From assembly GCF_000007665.1 (NCBI RefSeq), contig NC_006087.1, forward strand, positions 1,116,001 through 1,180,000: a stretch of 64,000 nt of DNA, written 5' to 3'. The DNA is from Leifsonia xyli subsp. xyli str. CTCB07. Lineage in GTDB: Bacteria; Actinomycetota; Actinomycetes; Actinomycetales; Microbacteriaceae. Under the pieces are notes generated by a model. It saw only the letters and a program-made list of their open reading frames with translations. It was not told the origin of the DNA and made no database searches. The translations under genes were made by a program, and so were the position numbers. The number at the start of each line of letters is the position of its first letter. The stretch's first letter is position 1. Shown in pieces: positions 8,466-19,358 of the stretch.

Positions 8466-11400
8466 ATGGCGAAGATCGGTGGAAACGAGCCGACGGGGTA
8501 CAGCTATTCCGAGGTGGACGCTCTGGTGAGCGCGGCGCGGAACGCAGCGCGGGCGCTCGACGATCAGCGGGCGACCCGCGCGGGCCACGTGAGTCGCGCG
8601 CGCAGGGAGTTCCGCGGCTACTTTGCGGAGGTGTTCGGGCGCAACGCGAGCGTCGGTGCCCAGAGCGCGACCGCCCTGGCGGAGGCTCTGCGGACGGTCG
8701 CCGACTTTGCGAACCAGTTGGCGCAGGCCGCCCGCGAGGAGGACGATCGGCGGAGTCAGGCGCGGGCCTGGGAGAAGCGGCAGCGCGAGCGCGAGGAGAA
8801 CTGGGTCGCCGGGGTCGGCTACGAGATCGGCACATGGTTCGGCGTCGAGGACGAGCCGAAGCCGAAGCCGAAGCCCGAGCCGCAGTTGCAGGCCCACGAG
8901 GTCTCGGTGCGTGGCCGGGACATCCCTGCCCCGGGTGGTCATAGCGGCACGTTGTCCGCGGTGCCGGCGGATCTGCGATCGTTCCAAGTCGGCAGCGCCG
9001 CGCTCGACGCGCAGCTCCAGCTGTCGGTCGGGCTCCTCGCCGTCGCGCTCAGTTCGTACGATTCGGGGTGCAACGGTGCGTGGGGGGCGCTCAACGCCTC
9101 ATCGCTGATCGGTGCGTGCCGGGAGTGGCTGACGGCCAACGGGCACGAAGCCGAGTGGGCCGGGCGGGTCGCCGCCGCGTTCGAGGCAGTCGGCGGCGCC
9201 GGCGCCGCGAGCCTCTCGGATGTGGCCATCGCGGAGGCTCTGGCGGCGGCGGGCGTGGACGTGTATCGTGACGACTTCACGATCGGCCCGTTCTCCGCCC
9301 TCGGAACGCCGCCGACCAACGGGTTCGCCGACGACCCGGTGAACACGGCCACGGGCAACTTCCTCGAACCCGAGACCGACCTCTCCTTCTCCGGAGCGGC
9401 GGCGTCCCTCGCCGTCACCCGGATGTACAACTCGCTCGACACCCGGGTCGGCGTCTTCGGCTACGGCTGGTCGTCGGTGCTCGACACGCGTCTGGAGCTG
9501 GACGACGAGGGCGCGGCGGTCACCCTCGACGACGGACGCCAGCTCTCTTTCCCCCGCGACCGCGGCGGCTGGGCGCGCGGGGTCGGGGAGAATCGCTGGC
9601 TCGCGGCGGAGCCGGCGAGCGGTTTCCCGCAGGTGCGCGCGACCGCCACCGAGGTTCTGGTCGTCCGGGACAGCACGGGCGGGTGGACGGCGTTCGGCCT
9701 CTCCGGTGACTGGCTCGGGTCGGGCCGTGGACCGGGGACATGCGTCACCGTCGTCCGCGGCGACGACGGCAGGATCGCCCGGCTGGAGTACGAGCTCGGG
9801 TGCTGGGCCGACATCGAGTACGCGGGCGCGCGGGTCTCCGCCCTGGCCGCCTCCGATGGCCGCCGGGTCGACTACCTCTACGACCACGACGGCCGGCTGG
9901 TCGGCGCGCGCGACGCCGTCGGGACGCGTCGCTACTGCTGGAACGAGCACGGTCTCCTCGACCGTGTCGAGGCGGCGACGGGTGTCGTCGAGTGCGAGAA
10001 CATCTACGACGAGCAGGGCCGTGTCGTCGAGCAGCTCACGCCCTACGGCCGTCGGGTGCGGTTCGCCTATCTGCTGGGCCGGGTGACCTCGGTCTCGGAC
10101 GAGGACGGGTCGAACGCCAACACCTGGATCGCCGACCGCTTCGGCCGGGTGGTCGGCATCGTGGACGCAGACGGACACCGGCAGTCGATGGCGTACGACG
10201 GGCACGGCAACCTCGTCTCCTTCACTGAGCGGGACGGCGCGGTGACCGTGCATGCGCACGACGCCCGCGGACGCCGCATCCGCACCGTCACCCCGGAGGG
10301 CGCAGATATCACCACCGGCTACGACGAGCACGACCGGGTGACGACGTTCGTCACCGCGGCGGGCGGCGTCGTGGAGTACGGCTACGCGGACGACGTCGAC
10401 CGCAACCCCTCCGTCATCGTCGACCCGACCGGCGCCCGGACCCTGCTCAGCTGGGTCGGCGCCCGGCTGGTGGAGTCGACCGACCCGGTCGGGGTGAGCG
10501 TCGCTTTCGACTACGACGACCACGGCGACCTGATCGGCGTCCGCAACGCCGCCGGGGACACCAGCCGCCTGATCCGGGACGACACCGGGCGGGTGCGCGA
10601 GGCGGTCAGCCCCTCGGGCCGGACCACGGTCTACACCTACGACGACGCCGGTCTGCTCGCGGCGCGCCAGGACCCGTACGGGTCGACCTGGCGGTTCGTG
10701 TACGGTCCCGGCGCGAAGCTCACGGCGACGGTCGACCCGCTCGGCGCGCGGACCGAGTACGAGTACGGCCCGCACGGCGACCTCGTCGCGACGGTCGATC
10801 CGCTCGGCCGGCGGGTCGAGCGGAGTGTCGACGCGTTCGGCAACGTGGACTCGATGCGCCTGCCGGACGGCGCCGAGTGGCGTTTCGTCCACGACGCGCT
10901 GTCGCGTCTGCGCGAGATCGTCGACCCCGCCGGTGGCTCGTGGCTGCGCGAGTACGACGTCACCGGACGGCTCGCGGCGACCGCCGACCCCACCGGCGTG
11001 CGCACCGAGGCCACCCGGTCGCGCGCGGACGGTGTGCAGACCATCCGCTACTCCTTCGACAGCCGCAGCGTCGCCACCGACGAGTACGGCCGCCCGGTCC
11101 GCATCCAGTCCGGCGGCGGCGGTGAGTCCCTCGTCGCCTACGACGCGGCCGGCCGTCCCGTCGAGTTCGTAGATGCCGGCGGCGGCCTGACCCGCGCCGA
11201 CCGAGACCCCGCGGGCCGGGTCGTCGCCCTCACCACCCCGGAGGGCCGCATCACCCGCTACGAGTACGACGAGTGCGGGCGCCCCTTCGCCGCGGTGGAC
11301 GCGGGCGGCGGTCGCACCACCCTGGAGTACGACGCCGACTCCCGCCTGGTCGCCCGGACGCTGCCCGGCGGCGACATCCACCGCATCCAGTACGACGCGG

Positions 11401-11771
11401 CGGGCCGTGTGCTCCGCGAGACGATCCCCGACGTCGGGACGGCTCGGTACGGCTACGACCGGGTGGGCCGGCTGACCTTCAGCAGCGACACGCGGTTCGG
11501 CGTCCGCCGGTTCGCCTACGACGGCGCGGGCCAGCTGGTCGCGGCCACGAACGGCGTCGGCGGCGTCACGCGCTTCGAGTACGACCTGCGCGGCCGGCTC
11601 GTGCGCACCACTGACCCCCTCGGCGGCGTGACGACGAGGACGTACACCGAGCAGGACAAGGTCGCGACCGCGACCGAAGACGGCTCGGTGTACCTCCTAC
11701 CGCCGCGACCGCAGCGGCCGGGTGGTCGAGGTGGAGAACACGGTGTTCGGCCTCATCCGCTACGACTATGA
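8466..11771 (+). pseudogene. RHS/YD-repeat polymorphic toxin backbone, N-terminal part (frameshifted)
   Basis: This is the first 1100 or so residues of a giant RHS protein. ATG at 8466 is preferred (GGTGGAG just upstream); GTG at 8457 is also in frame. Residues 1-115 are helical and Ala-rich, somewhat like the WXG/LXG-type N-termini of type VII-secreted toxins, but no clear WXG is seen. A charged KPKPKPEP linker follows. The RHS entry motif DDPVNTATGNFLEPETDL is near residue 289, and YD repeats of the G-R-(x)n-Y-E/D-Y type run from about residue 440 onward. At about 11693 the frame is lost. TACCTCCTAC looks like TACTCCTAC with one extra base, and the same repeat continues in the next frame. 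Probably inactive unless recoded. Confidence 0.8.
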
Positions 11772-13236
11772 CGCCGACGGCCGCCTCACCGGCGCGAACA
11801 CCGGCGATCTCGTGCAGTCGTGGGAGTACCGTGACGGGTTCCCCGTCCGCCACAGCCGCGTCGACGCCGACGGGGTGACCGACACCGCGATCGACCGGGA
11901 CGACGAGGGCCGCGTGCGCGGCATCGCCCGTCCCGAAGGTCGCACTGCCTACGCGTACGACGACGCGTGTCAGCTGGTGTCCGCCTCCACCACCGCCACG
12001 GACGGCGCCGTCAGCGCGTCCGCCTGGGCGTACGACCCGGCGGGACGCCTCGTCGACGAGGTGCGGGACGGAGCACACCGTCGCCACCGCTACGACGCGG
12101 CCGGGCAGCTCCTGGAGACCGTCGACGGCGTCGATCGTGCGGTCTACACCTATAACGGTTCCGGCCGGCGGGTGTCGGCGACCGTGGGCGGCGAGCGCAC
12201 TGTGTACGAGTGGGGTGCGACCGGGCGGCTGTCCTCGGTGACCCGTCATGCCGTGGAGGGGGAGACTCGGACGGCGCTGTGGGTGGACGCGTTGGGCGAG
12301 TTGGCCGAGGTGGACGGGGTCGCGTTGGCCTGGGATACGGCCGCGGGCATCCCCGACCTCCTCGGCGTGGACGACCAGCCCGTCGTCAACGCCCCCGGCG
12401 GCATGACCGGTACCGGCTCGACCTGGAATGCGCAGACGTGGCGCCCGGCCCGCTCGACAGCGGCCGACGACCCGTGGGAGGCGCTAGCTCGGGTGTCCGA
12501 TGCGGCGGGGGTGTCGAGTGGTCTGTCCATCCTTGTGGACGGCAGTGTCACGGTCGCGGGTCTGGAGTGGATGGGCGCTCGCGCCTATGACCCGGTTACC
12601 CGTGGGTTCCTTTCGGTGGATCCGTTGGCGCCGCCGGTCGGGGCCGGGTGGTCGGGGAATCCGTATTCGTTCGCGGGGAACGATGCGGTGCATGCGGTGG
12701 ATCCGTTGGGGTTGGCTCCGATCACGGATGCGGAGTTGAAGGGGTACGCGGACAGTCTGCAGGGTCCGTTGGCTCGGGCGGCGGGGGCTGCCGGGAACTG
12801 GTTGAAGGACAACTGGGAGTACGTCGCGGGTGGGGCGATGGTGGTGGCCGGTGGCATCCTGATGGCGACGGGTGTGGGTGGGCCGGTGGGGTTGATGCTG
12901 ATCGGTGCGGGGGCGGACACGATCATCCAGAAGGCGACCACGGGTGAGGTGAACTGGGGTCCGGTGGCGATGGGGGCGGCGTTCGGGATGGTCCCGGGTG
13001 GTGCGATCGTGGGCAAGCTGGGTGGGCACCTGCTGGGGAACGCGGTCGAGGGTGCTGTTGAGGGGGTGGCTGATTATTCGGTGAGTGGGGAGCCGCTCAC
13101 GGTCAGTGGGGTTCTTCGGGTGGCGGGGACCTCTGCAGCGATCTCGGCCGGAACCGGTGAGGGAGGAGGTGCCGACACCGCGCGCTGTGTCGGGGAACAC
13201 AGGAGACGGTGCGGATGCTTGGACCCGAGTTGGTAG
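11698..13236 (+). pseudogene. RHS/YD-repeat polymorphic toxin backbone, C-terminal part
   Basis: This continues the preceding frame after the one-base shift: the YRRDRSGRVVEVENTVFG text joins smoothly. YD repeats run to the RHS core motif, RAYDPVTRGFLSVDPLAPP then GNPYSFAGNDAVHAVDPLGL (about 12573-12716). This core marks the end of the conserved cage and the start of the variable tip. After it come hydrophobic segments (GGAMVVAGGILMATGVGG and VGLMLIGAGAD) that look like membrane or pore hairpins. The frame then ends in unrelated residues after GTSAAISAGTGEGG, because the toxin tip continues in other frames. Fragmented gene. Confidence 0.8.
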
Positions 13237-13491
13237 ATGGATGAGTGAGGACGAGCATGCGGGAATGATGCAGGCACGCACCGAGTCGCCAACCCGCCGC
13301 CGTCCGATGCGTATAGGGCGGCGCCGCGTGGGGACACATACTTTGAGTACGAGGTGCCGTCTGAGACCCTTAAGCCGCATAGCCAAGGCACTTCTATTAT
13401 CTACGGCCCGGAATGCATTCAGGCAAGATTGCCAGGGCGAGCTGAGCCTGGTGATGTTCCGTTCCGCAATCTGACAGGTGAGGTGTGGTGA
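13162..13491 (+). pseudogene. Degraded RHS C-terminal toxin tip (TreTu-like)
   Basis: A toxin-like domain can be read across two frames. The first piece is NTGDGADAWTRVGRWMSEDE followed by HAGMMQ (about 13193-13273). The second piece, starting near 13270, contains THRVANPPPSDAYRAAPRGD, then YFEYEVPSETLKPHSQG and IIYGPECIQARLPGRAEPG, and stops at 13489-13491. The join appears to have lost some ten residues and the frame. A further shift separates the first piece from the RHS frame. The text resembles the RHS-tip family catalogued as TreTu toxin, from memory. The stop overlaps the next start (TGATG), as expected for a toxin-immunity pair. It is not translatable as one protein. Confidence 0.6.
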
Positions 13492-13823
13492 TGTCCGAAA
13501 GCGAGAATCGCATTCTTGAGGCAGTGGTGGAGTGGCATCTTCTAGCTTATGAAATACTGGCTTCGACTGGGGTTGAGGTTGTCCTTTCCGGACCCACTTC
13601 GGGCCGTAACAAGGAGAGCGTTGTCCTAGAGATCGTGTCATCGAATCAACTTGTTGCATTGACCATCTGGGACTCCGGCGAGTACGAAGTCAATTCGGCA
13701 CCGGTTTCGAATGCGAGCGACCCGATCGTTGAGGTTGGAGAGCTGACCGACGCAACAGGTGTGACGGGACTTCTCGATCGAGTCGTGTCGCGAAGTGTTC
13801 CATCGGCGGGATCTGACGGCTGA
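13491..13823 (+). CDS. Probable immunity protein for the degraded RHS tip (TriTu-like)
   Basis: This is a 110-aa acidic, soluble protein starting MSESENRILEAVVEWHLLAY. Its middle segment, GRNKESVVLEIVSS then ALTIWDSGEYEVNS, resembles the small immunity family called TriTu, from memory. Its start overlaps the stop of the toxin remnant by one base, the classic tip-immunity arrangement. In-frame GTGs at 13485 and 13488 are alternative starts. Base composition is clearly AT-richer than the flanking chromosome, which argues for acquisition together with the tip. The frame is intact although its toxin is broken. Confidence 0.6.
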   Translation: MSESENRILEAVVEWHLLAYEILASTGVEVVLSGPTSGRNKESVVLEIVSSNQLVALTIWDSGEYEVNSAPVSNASDPIVEVGELTDATGVTGLLDRVVSRSVPSAGSDG

Positions 13824-14034
13824 TCTCATTTCGTCTGACGTCGCTCGCGTTGATGACCCGTGGACGCTCAATCAGTCCTTTCTCGACGGTCGGATCGCGG
13901 CGGGCGATAAAATGATTCTCTCGCTGCCCAAGCAGGATATTCGACCTGGCTCGTATTTGGAGCGCGAGGTTCAGCACCTGCAAAGCAACGACTACCAGTG
14001 GGTCAATCAATGGGCGCTTCGGCCGATGGAGTGA
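13795..14034 (+). pseudogene. Orphan RHS toxin-tip fragment
   Basis: This is a 79-codon frame starting at a GTG that overlaps the end of the preceding immunity gene. It ends in DIRPGSYLEREVQHLQSNDY and QWVNQWALRPME. It has neither a signal nor an RHS stem. The position between two immunity-like genes, the low GC and the soluble charged composition fit a displaced, stem-less toxin tip, as found downstream of many RHS genes. I do not recognise the family. It could also be a short free-standing gene. Confidence 0.45.
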
Positions 14035-14038
14035 TGCT

Positions 14039-14449
14039 GTGGACCTGATACTTACCTTCGTCGTGGCACACATGGCCTTCCTGTGGCACGGAGCTCGGTT
14101 TCACATTACGAGTTCCCAAGTGACGACGATCAACAGCGGCGATGCTGTTCTCTTTGTGGAGTCCAGCACAATCCGAATGCGATTCACGCGCGATCGGGGA
14201 CAACTCTTCCTCGACTTGAGCCCTGCGGTGGGCGATGGACGATCTGATGAGTGGTACTCGATTGACCTAGTCCGCCGGCTCTTTACGGGACGACCCGAAA
14301 CCTCATCTGTTCTCGATGCTTCGTATGCTGAGTTCGTCGAACGTCGTATAGAGGACATTGAGCAGTGCTTCGAAGCCGAACGGTGGCCGGCTACCCGAAC
14401 GGAATTGAAGAAGATCAAGGTTCGTCGAGCCAAAGAGAGGTTCGGGTAG
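14039..14449 (+). CDS. Probable second immunity protein
   Basis: This is a 136-aa protein starting from GTG at 14039, four bases after the stop of the orphan tip fragment. It has the layout of several small RHS immunity families. A beta-rich first half contains RMRFTRDRGQLFLDLSPA. A helical end contains FVERRIEDIEQCFEAERW and terminates in RRAKERFG. GC content is low compared with the core genes. There is no signal peptide, and the only hydrophobic stretch is near the start. Function is inferred from position and shape; no specific family is claimed. Confidence 0.5.
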   Translation: MDLILTFVVAHMAFLWHGARFHITSSQVTTINSGDAVLFVESSTIRMRFTRDRGQLFLDLSPAVGDGRSDEWYSIDLVRRLFTGRPETSSVLDASYAEFVERRIEDIEQCFEAERWPATRTELKKIKVRRAKERFG

Positions 14450-14567
14450 GCCTCCGGAACTCGGTTGGAAGCAAATCCGTAATCGTTTAGCAGACTGCCC
14501 GAACACGAACGCCCGCCCTGCTGGATGGCATTGCGGGCGCTGCGCTCGTCGGCACGCGCTGCGTCAG

Positions 14568-16349
<1,782 letters not shown>

Positions 16350-16353
<4 letters not shown>

Positions 16354-17687
16354 ACGAGGCGAGCGAGAAGATGAGCGACGAAACATTTGTAATCACGGGC
16401 GCGATGCTGGCCGACGGCTCCCGCACCGACCTGCTCCTCGCCGGGGGCCGCATCCAGGAGACCGGTGTGCGCCTCTCCGCGGCGGGTGCGACGGTGGTGG
16501 ACGCGGACGGGCTGCTGGCATTGCCGGGGCTCGTGGACCTGCACACGCACCTCCGCGAGCCGGGCTACGAGCAGAGCGAGACCGTGCTCACGGGCACGCG
16601 GGCGGCTGCGGCGGGCGGGTTCACGGAGGTGTTCGCGATGGCGAACACCTCGCCGGTGGCCGACACGGCCGGGGTGGTCGAGCAGGTGCTGAGCCTGGGG
16701 GAGGCGGCCGGGTACGCGACTGTCCGCCCGATCGGCGCGGTGACGGTTGGGCTGGAAGGCGAACGGCTGGCGGAGCTCGGCGCGATGGCCGACTCCCGCG
16801 CCCGGGTGCGAGTGTTCTCCGACGACGGCAAATGCGTCTCCGACCCGCTGCTGATGCGCCGCGCGCTGGAGTACGTGAAGGCGTTCGACGGGGTGATCGC
16901 GCAGCACGCGCAGGAGCCGCGGATCACGGCCGGGGCCCAGATGAACGAGGGCGCGCTCTCGGGCGAGCTGGGGCTCGCGGGCTGGCCGGCGGTGGCCGAG
17001 GAGTCGATCATCGCGCGGGATGTGCTGCTCGCCGAGCACGTCGGCTCGCGGCTGCACGTCTGCCACGTCTCGACCGCGGGTTCGGTGGACGTCATCCGCT
17101 GGGCGAAGGCGCGCGGGATCGACGTGACCGCCGAGGTCACTCCCCACCATCTCCTGCTGACCGAGGAACTCGTGAGCGGGTACGACGCCCGCTACAAAGT
17201 CAACCCGCCGCTGCGGCGCTCGGAGGATGTCGAGGCGCTGCGAGCGGGCCTCGCAGACGGCACGATCGACATCGTCGCGACCGACCACGCGCCACACCCC
17301 GTCGAGGCGAAGGACTGCGAGTGGGACGCCGCGGCGTTCGGGATGGTCGGGCTGGAGTCCGCGCTCTCGGTCGTGCAGTCGTCGGTGGTCGACACCGGGA
17401 TGCTCGGCTGGGCCGACATCGCCCGAGTGCTCTCGGCGACGCCGGCGCGCATCGGCCGGCTGGCCGGGCATGGCACGCCCGTCGAGGCGGGCGCTCCGGC
17501 GGAGCTGTTTCTCTACGACCCGGCCGCCGCGCGGGAGTTCTCGACCGGAGAGCTCGCGGGGAAGGGCGTCAACTCGCCGTACCTGTCGATGACGCTGTCG
17601 GGCCGCGTGGTCGCGACGTTCCACCGCGGCTACGCCACCGTGCTGGACGGCGCAGTGCTGGAGTCGGTGGGGGGCGCGCGTGGATAA
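16350..17687 (+). CDS. pyrC: Dihydroorotase
   Basis: This zinc amidohydrolase closes carbamoyl aspartate to dihydroorotate. The 445-aa protein has metal ligands in [12 protein letters not shown]. It also has the Asp-containing DDGK, the [12 protein letters not shown] segment and the catalytic ATDHAPH. The GTG at 16350 overlaps the pyrB stop; an in-frame ATG at 16371 is an alternative start nearer the conserved part. The length fits class I PyrC enzymes of actinobacteria. Confidence 0.95.
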
Positions 17688-18205
17688 GGTCCTGCCGACG
17701 CTCGGTATCCTGGCCGTCGTCGTCATCGCGCTCGCCCTGGCGGTCGCGGTCTGGCGGCGCCGGGTGCGCCGCGATGCCCCGGCGGGCGGGGGCTACCCGG
17801 CGCCCGAGGTCCCGGCGGCCCCGACCGCGGCGGCCGAGGTGCTCTACGTCGCCACGACGCGGGCGGGGAGCACCTGGAGCGGCTCGCGCTGCCCGGCCTG
17901 GCGTACCGGGGAAAGGCACGGTCGAGGTCTCGCCCGACGGGATCCGGCTGGTCGTCGCGGGGGAGACGACGGTGTTCATCCCGGCCTCCGCCTTCACCGG
18001 CACCGGCCAGGCGACGGTCACGATCGACCGGGCGGTCGAGCGCGACGGACTGCTCCGGGTGGGCTGGACGACCTCCGGCGGGGCGGTCGCCGACAGTTAC
18101 TTGCGGGTCGTGGACCCGGCGAGCCGCGGCTCTCTGACCGCGGCCATTCAAGCAATCCTCCCGGGCCAGGCCGGCCCGGTCGACAGCAACGAAAGTGAGG
18201 GGTGA
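17680..18205 (+). pseudogene. Broken membrane protein of the pyr operon (between pyrC and carA)
   Basis: The GTG at 17680 starts a one-TM protein (LPTLGILAVVVIALALAVAV) with a Pro/Ala linker. The conserved C-terminal domain continues in another frame: GKGTVEVSPDGIRLVVAGET, then FIPASAFTGTGQATVTID. Between the two, a third frame reads EHLERLALPGLAYRGK, which bridges them well. Two single-base losses, near 17868 and 17918, explain the break. A membrane protein of unknown function sits in this slot in other actinobacterial pyr operons (Rv1382 in M. tuberculosis, from memory). Sequencing error is the other explanation. Confidence 0.7.
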
Positions 18206-18206
18206 C

Positions 18207-19358
18207 ATGAGCGCATTCGAACCTGCGGTCCTCGTCCTCGAAGACGGAAAGCGCTACGTGGGCCGGGCCTACGGCGCGCGTGGGCGGACGCTCGGCGAGG
18301 TCGTGTTCGCGACCGGGATGACCGGCTACCAGGAGACGCTGACCGACCCGTCGTACGCGGGCCAGATCGTGCTCATGACGGCGCCGCACATCGGCAACAC
18401 CGGCACGAACGACGAGGATATGGAGTCGCGACAGATCTGGGTGGCGGGGTTCGTCGTCCGCGAGCCGAGCCGCGTCGTCTCGAACTTCCGCGCGCAGCGC
18501 AGCCTGGACGACGACCTGCAGGCGCAGGGCGTGGTGGGCATCAGCGGGATCGACACGCGCGCCGTGACCCGCCACATCCGGTCGGCCGGCGCAATGCGCG
18601 CCGGTGTGTTCTCGGGGGAGGACTTCGGGCTGAGCGACAGCGAGCAGCTCGACCTGGTGCTCACCGGGTCGAAGATGGCCGGCCGCAACCTCTCGGCCGA
18701 GGTCTCGACCGTCGAGCCGTACACGGTGCCGGCGGTCGGTGAGCGGATCGGCTCGGTGGCGGTGCTCGACCTCGGCGTCAAGAAGTCGACGCTCGACAAC
18801 CTCGCCGGACGCGGGCTCGACGTGCATGTGCTCCCGCAGCAGGTGTCGGCGCAGGATGTGCTGAGCCTGAACCCGACAGCGCTGTTCTTCTCCAACGGCC
18901 CCGGCGACCCGCAGGCCTCCGACAAGCACGTCGCGCTCCTCCAGGAGACGCTGCGGGCCGGTCTGCCCTACTTCGGCATCTGCTTCGGCAACCAGCTGCT
19001 CGGCCGCGCGCTCGGCCTCGGCACGTACAAGCTGCCGTTCGGGCACCGCGGGATCAACCAACCGGTGCTCGACAAGCGCACGGGCCGCGTGGAGATCACC
19101 GCGCAGAACCACGGCTTCGCGGTCGAGGCGCCGCGGGAGGGGACCTTCGCCTCGCCCGCCGGCTTCGGGCAGGTCGAGGTGAGCCACATCAGCCTCAACG
19201 ACAACGTTGTCGAGGGGCTCAACTGCCTCGACCTTCCGGCGTTCAGCGTGCAGTACCATCCAGAGGCGGCGGCGGGACCGAACGACGCCAACTACTTGTT
19301 CGACCGGTTTCTCACCATGATCAAGGATCGCACCGCAACCCAGGAAGGCTCCGACTGA
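18207..19358 (+). CDS. carA: Carbamoyl-phosphate synthase small subunit
   Basis: The glutaminase subunit releases ammonia from glutamine and channels it to CarB. The 383-aa protein has the class I amidotransferase nucleophile in [15 protein letters not shown] and the His/Glu pair in [10 protein letters not shown]. The ATG at 18207 is chosen because GAGGGG lies five bases upstream; an in-frame GTG at 18195 would swallow that site. The stop overlaps the carB start (TGATG). Confidence 0.96.
   Translation: MSAFEPAVLVLEDGKRYVGRAYGARGRTLGEVVFATGMTGYQETLTDPSYAGQIVLMTAPHIGNTGTNDEDMESRQIWVAGFVVREPSRVVSNFRAQRSLDDDLQAQGVVGISGIDTRAVTRHIRSAGAMRAGVFSGEDFGLSDSEQLDLVLTGSKMAGRNLSAEVSTVEPYTVPAVGERIGSVAVLDLGVKKSTLDNLAGRGLDVHVLPQQVSAQDVLSLNPTALFFSNGPGDPQASDKHVALLQETLRAGLPYFGICFGNQLLGRALGLGTYKLPFGHRGINQPVLDKRTGRVEITAQNHGFAVEAPREGTFASPAGFGQVEVSHISLNDNVVEGLNCLDLPAFSVQYHPEAAAGPNDANYLFDRFLTMIKDRTATQEGSD

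Noticed and set aside
9099..11381. Minus-strand open frame of 760 codons opposite the RHS repeats
   Set aside because: It is an artefact of high GC and YD-repeat periodicity, with no ribosome-binding site or similarity.
13074..13659. Minus-strand frames opposite the RHS tip as a possible antitoxin
   Set aside because: The plus-strand reading gives clear toxin-tip and immunity text; the minus frames are compositional.
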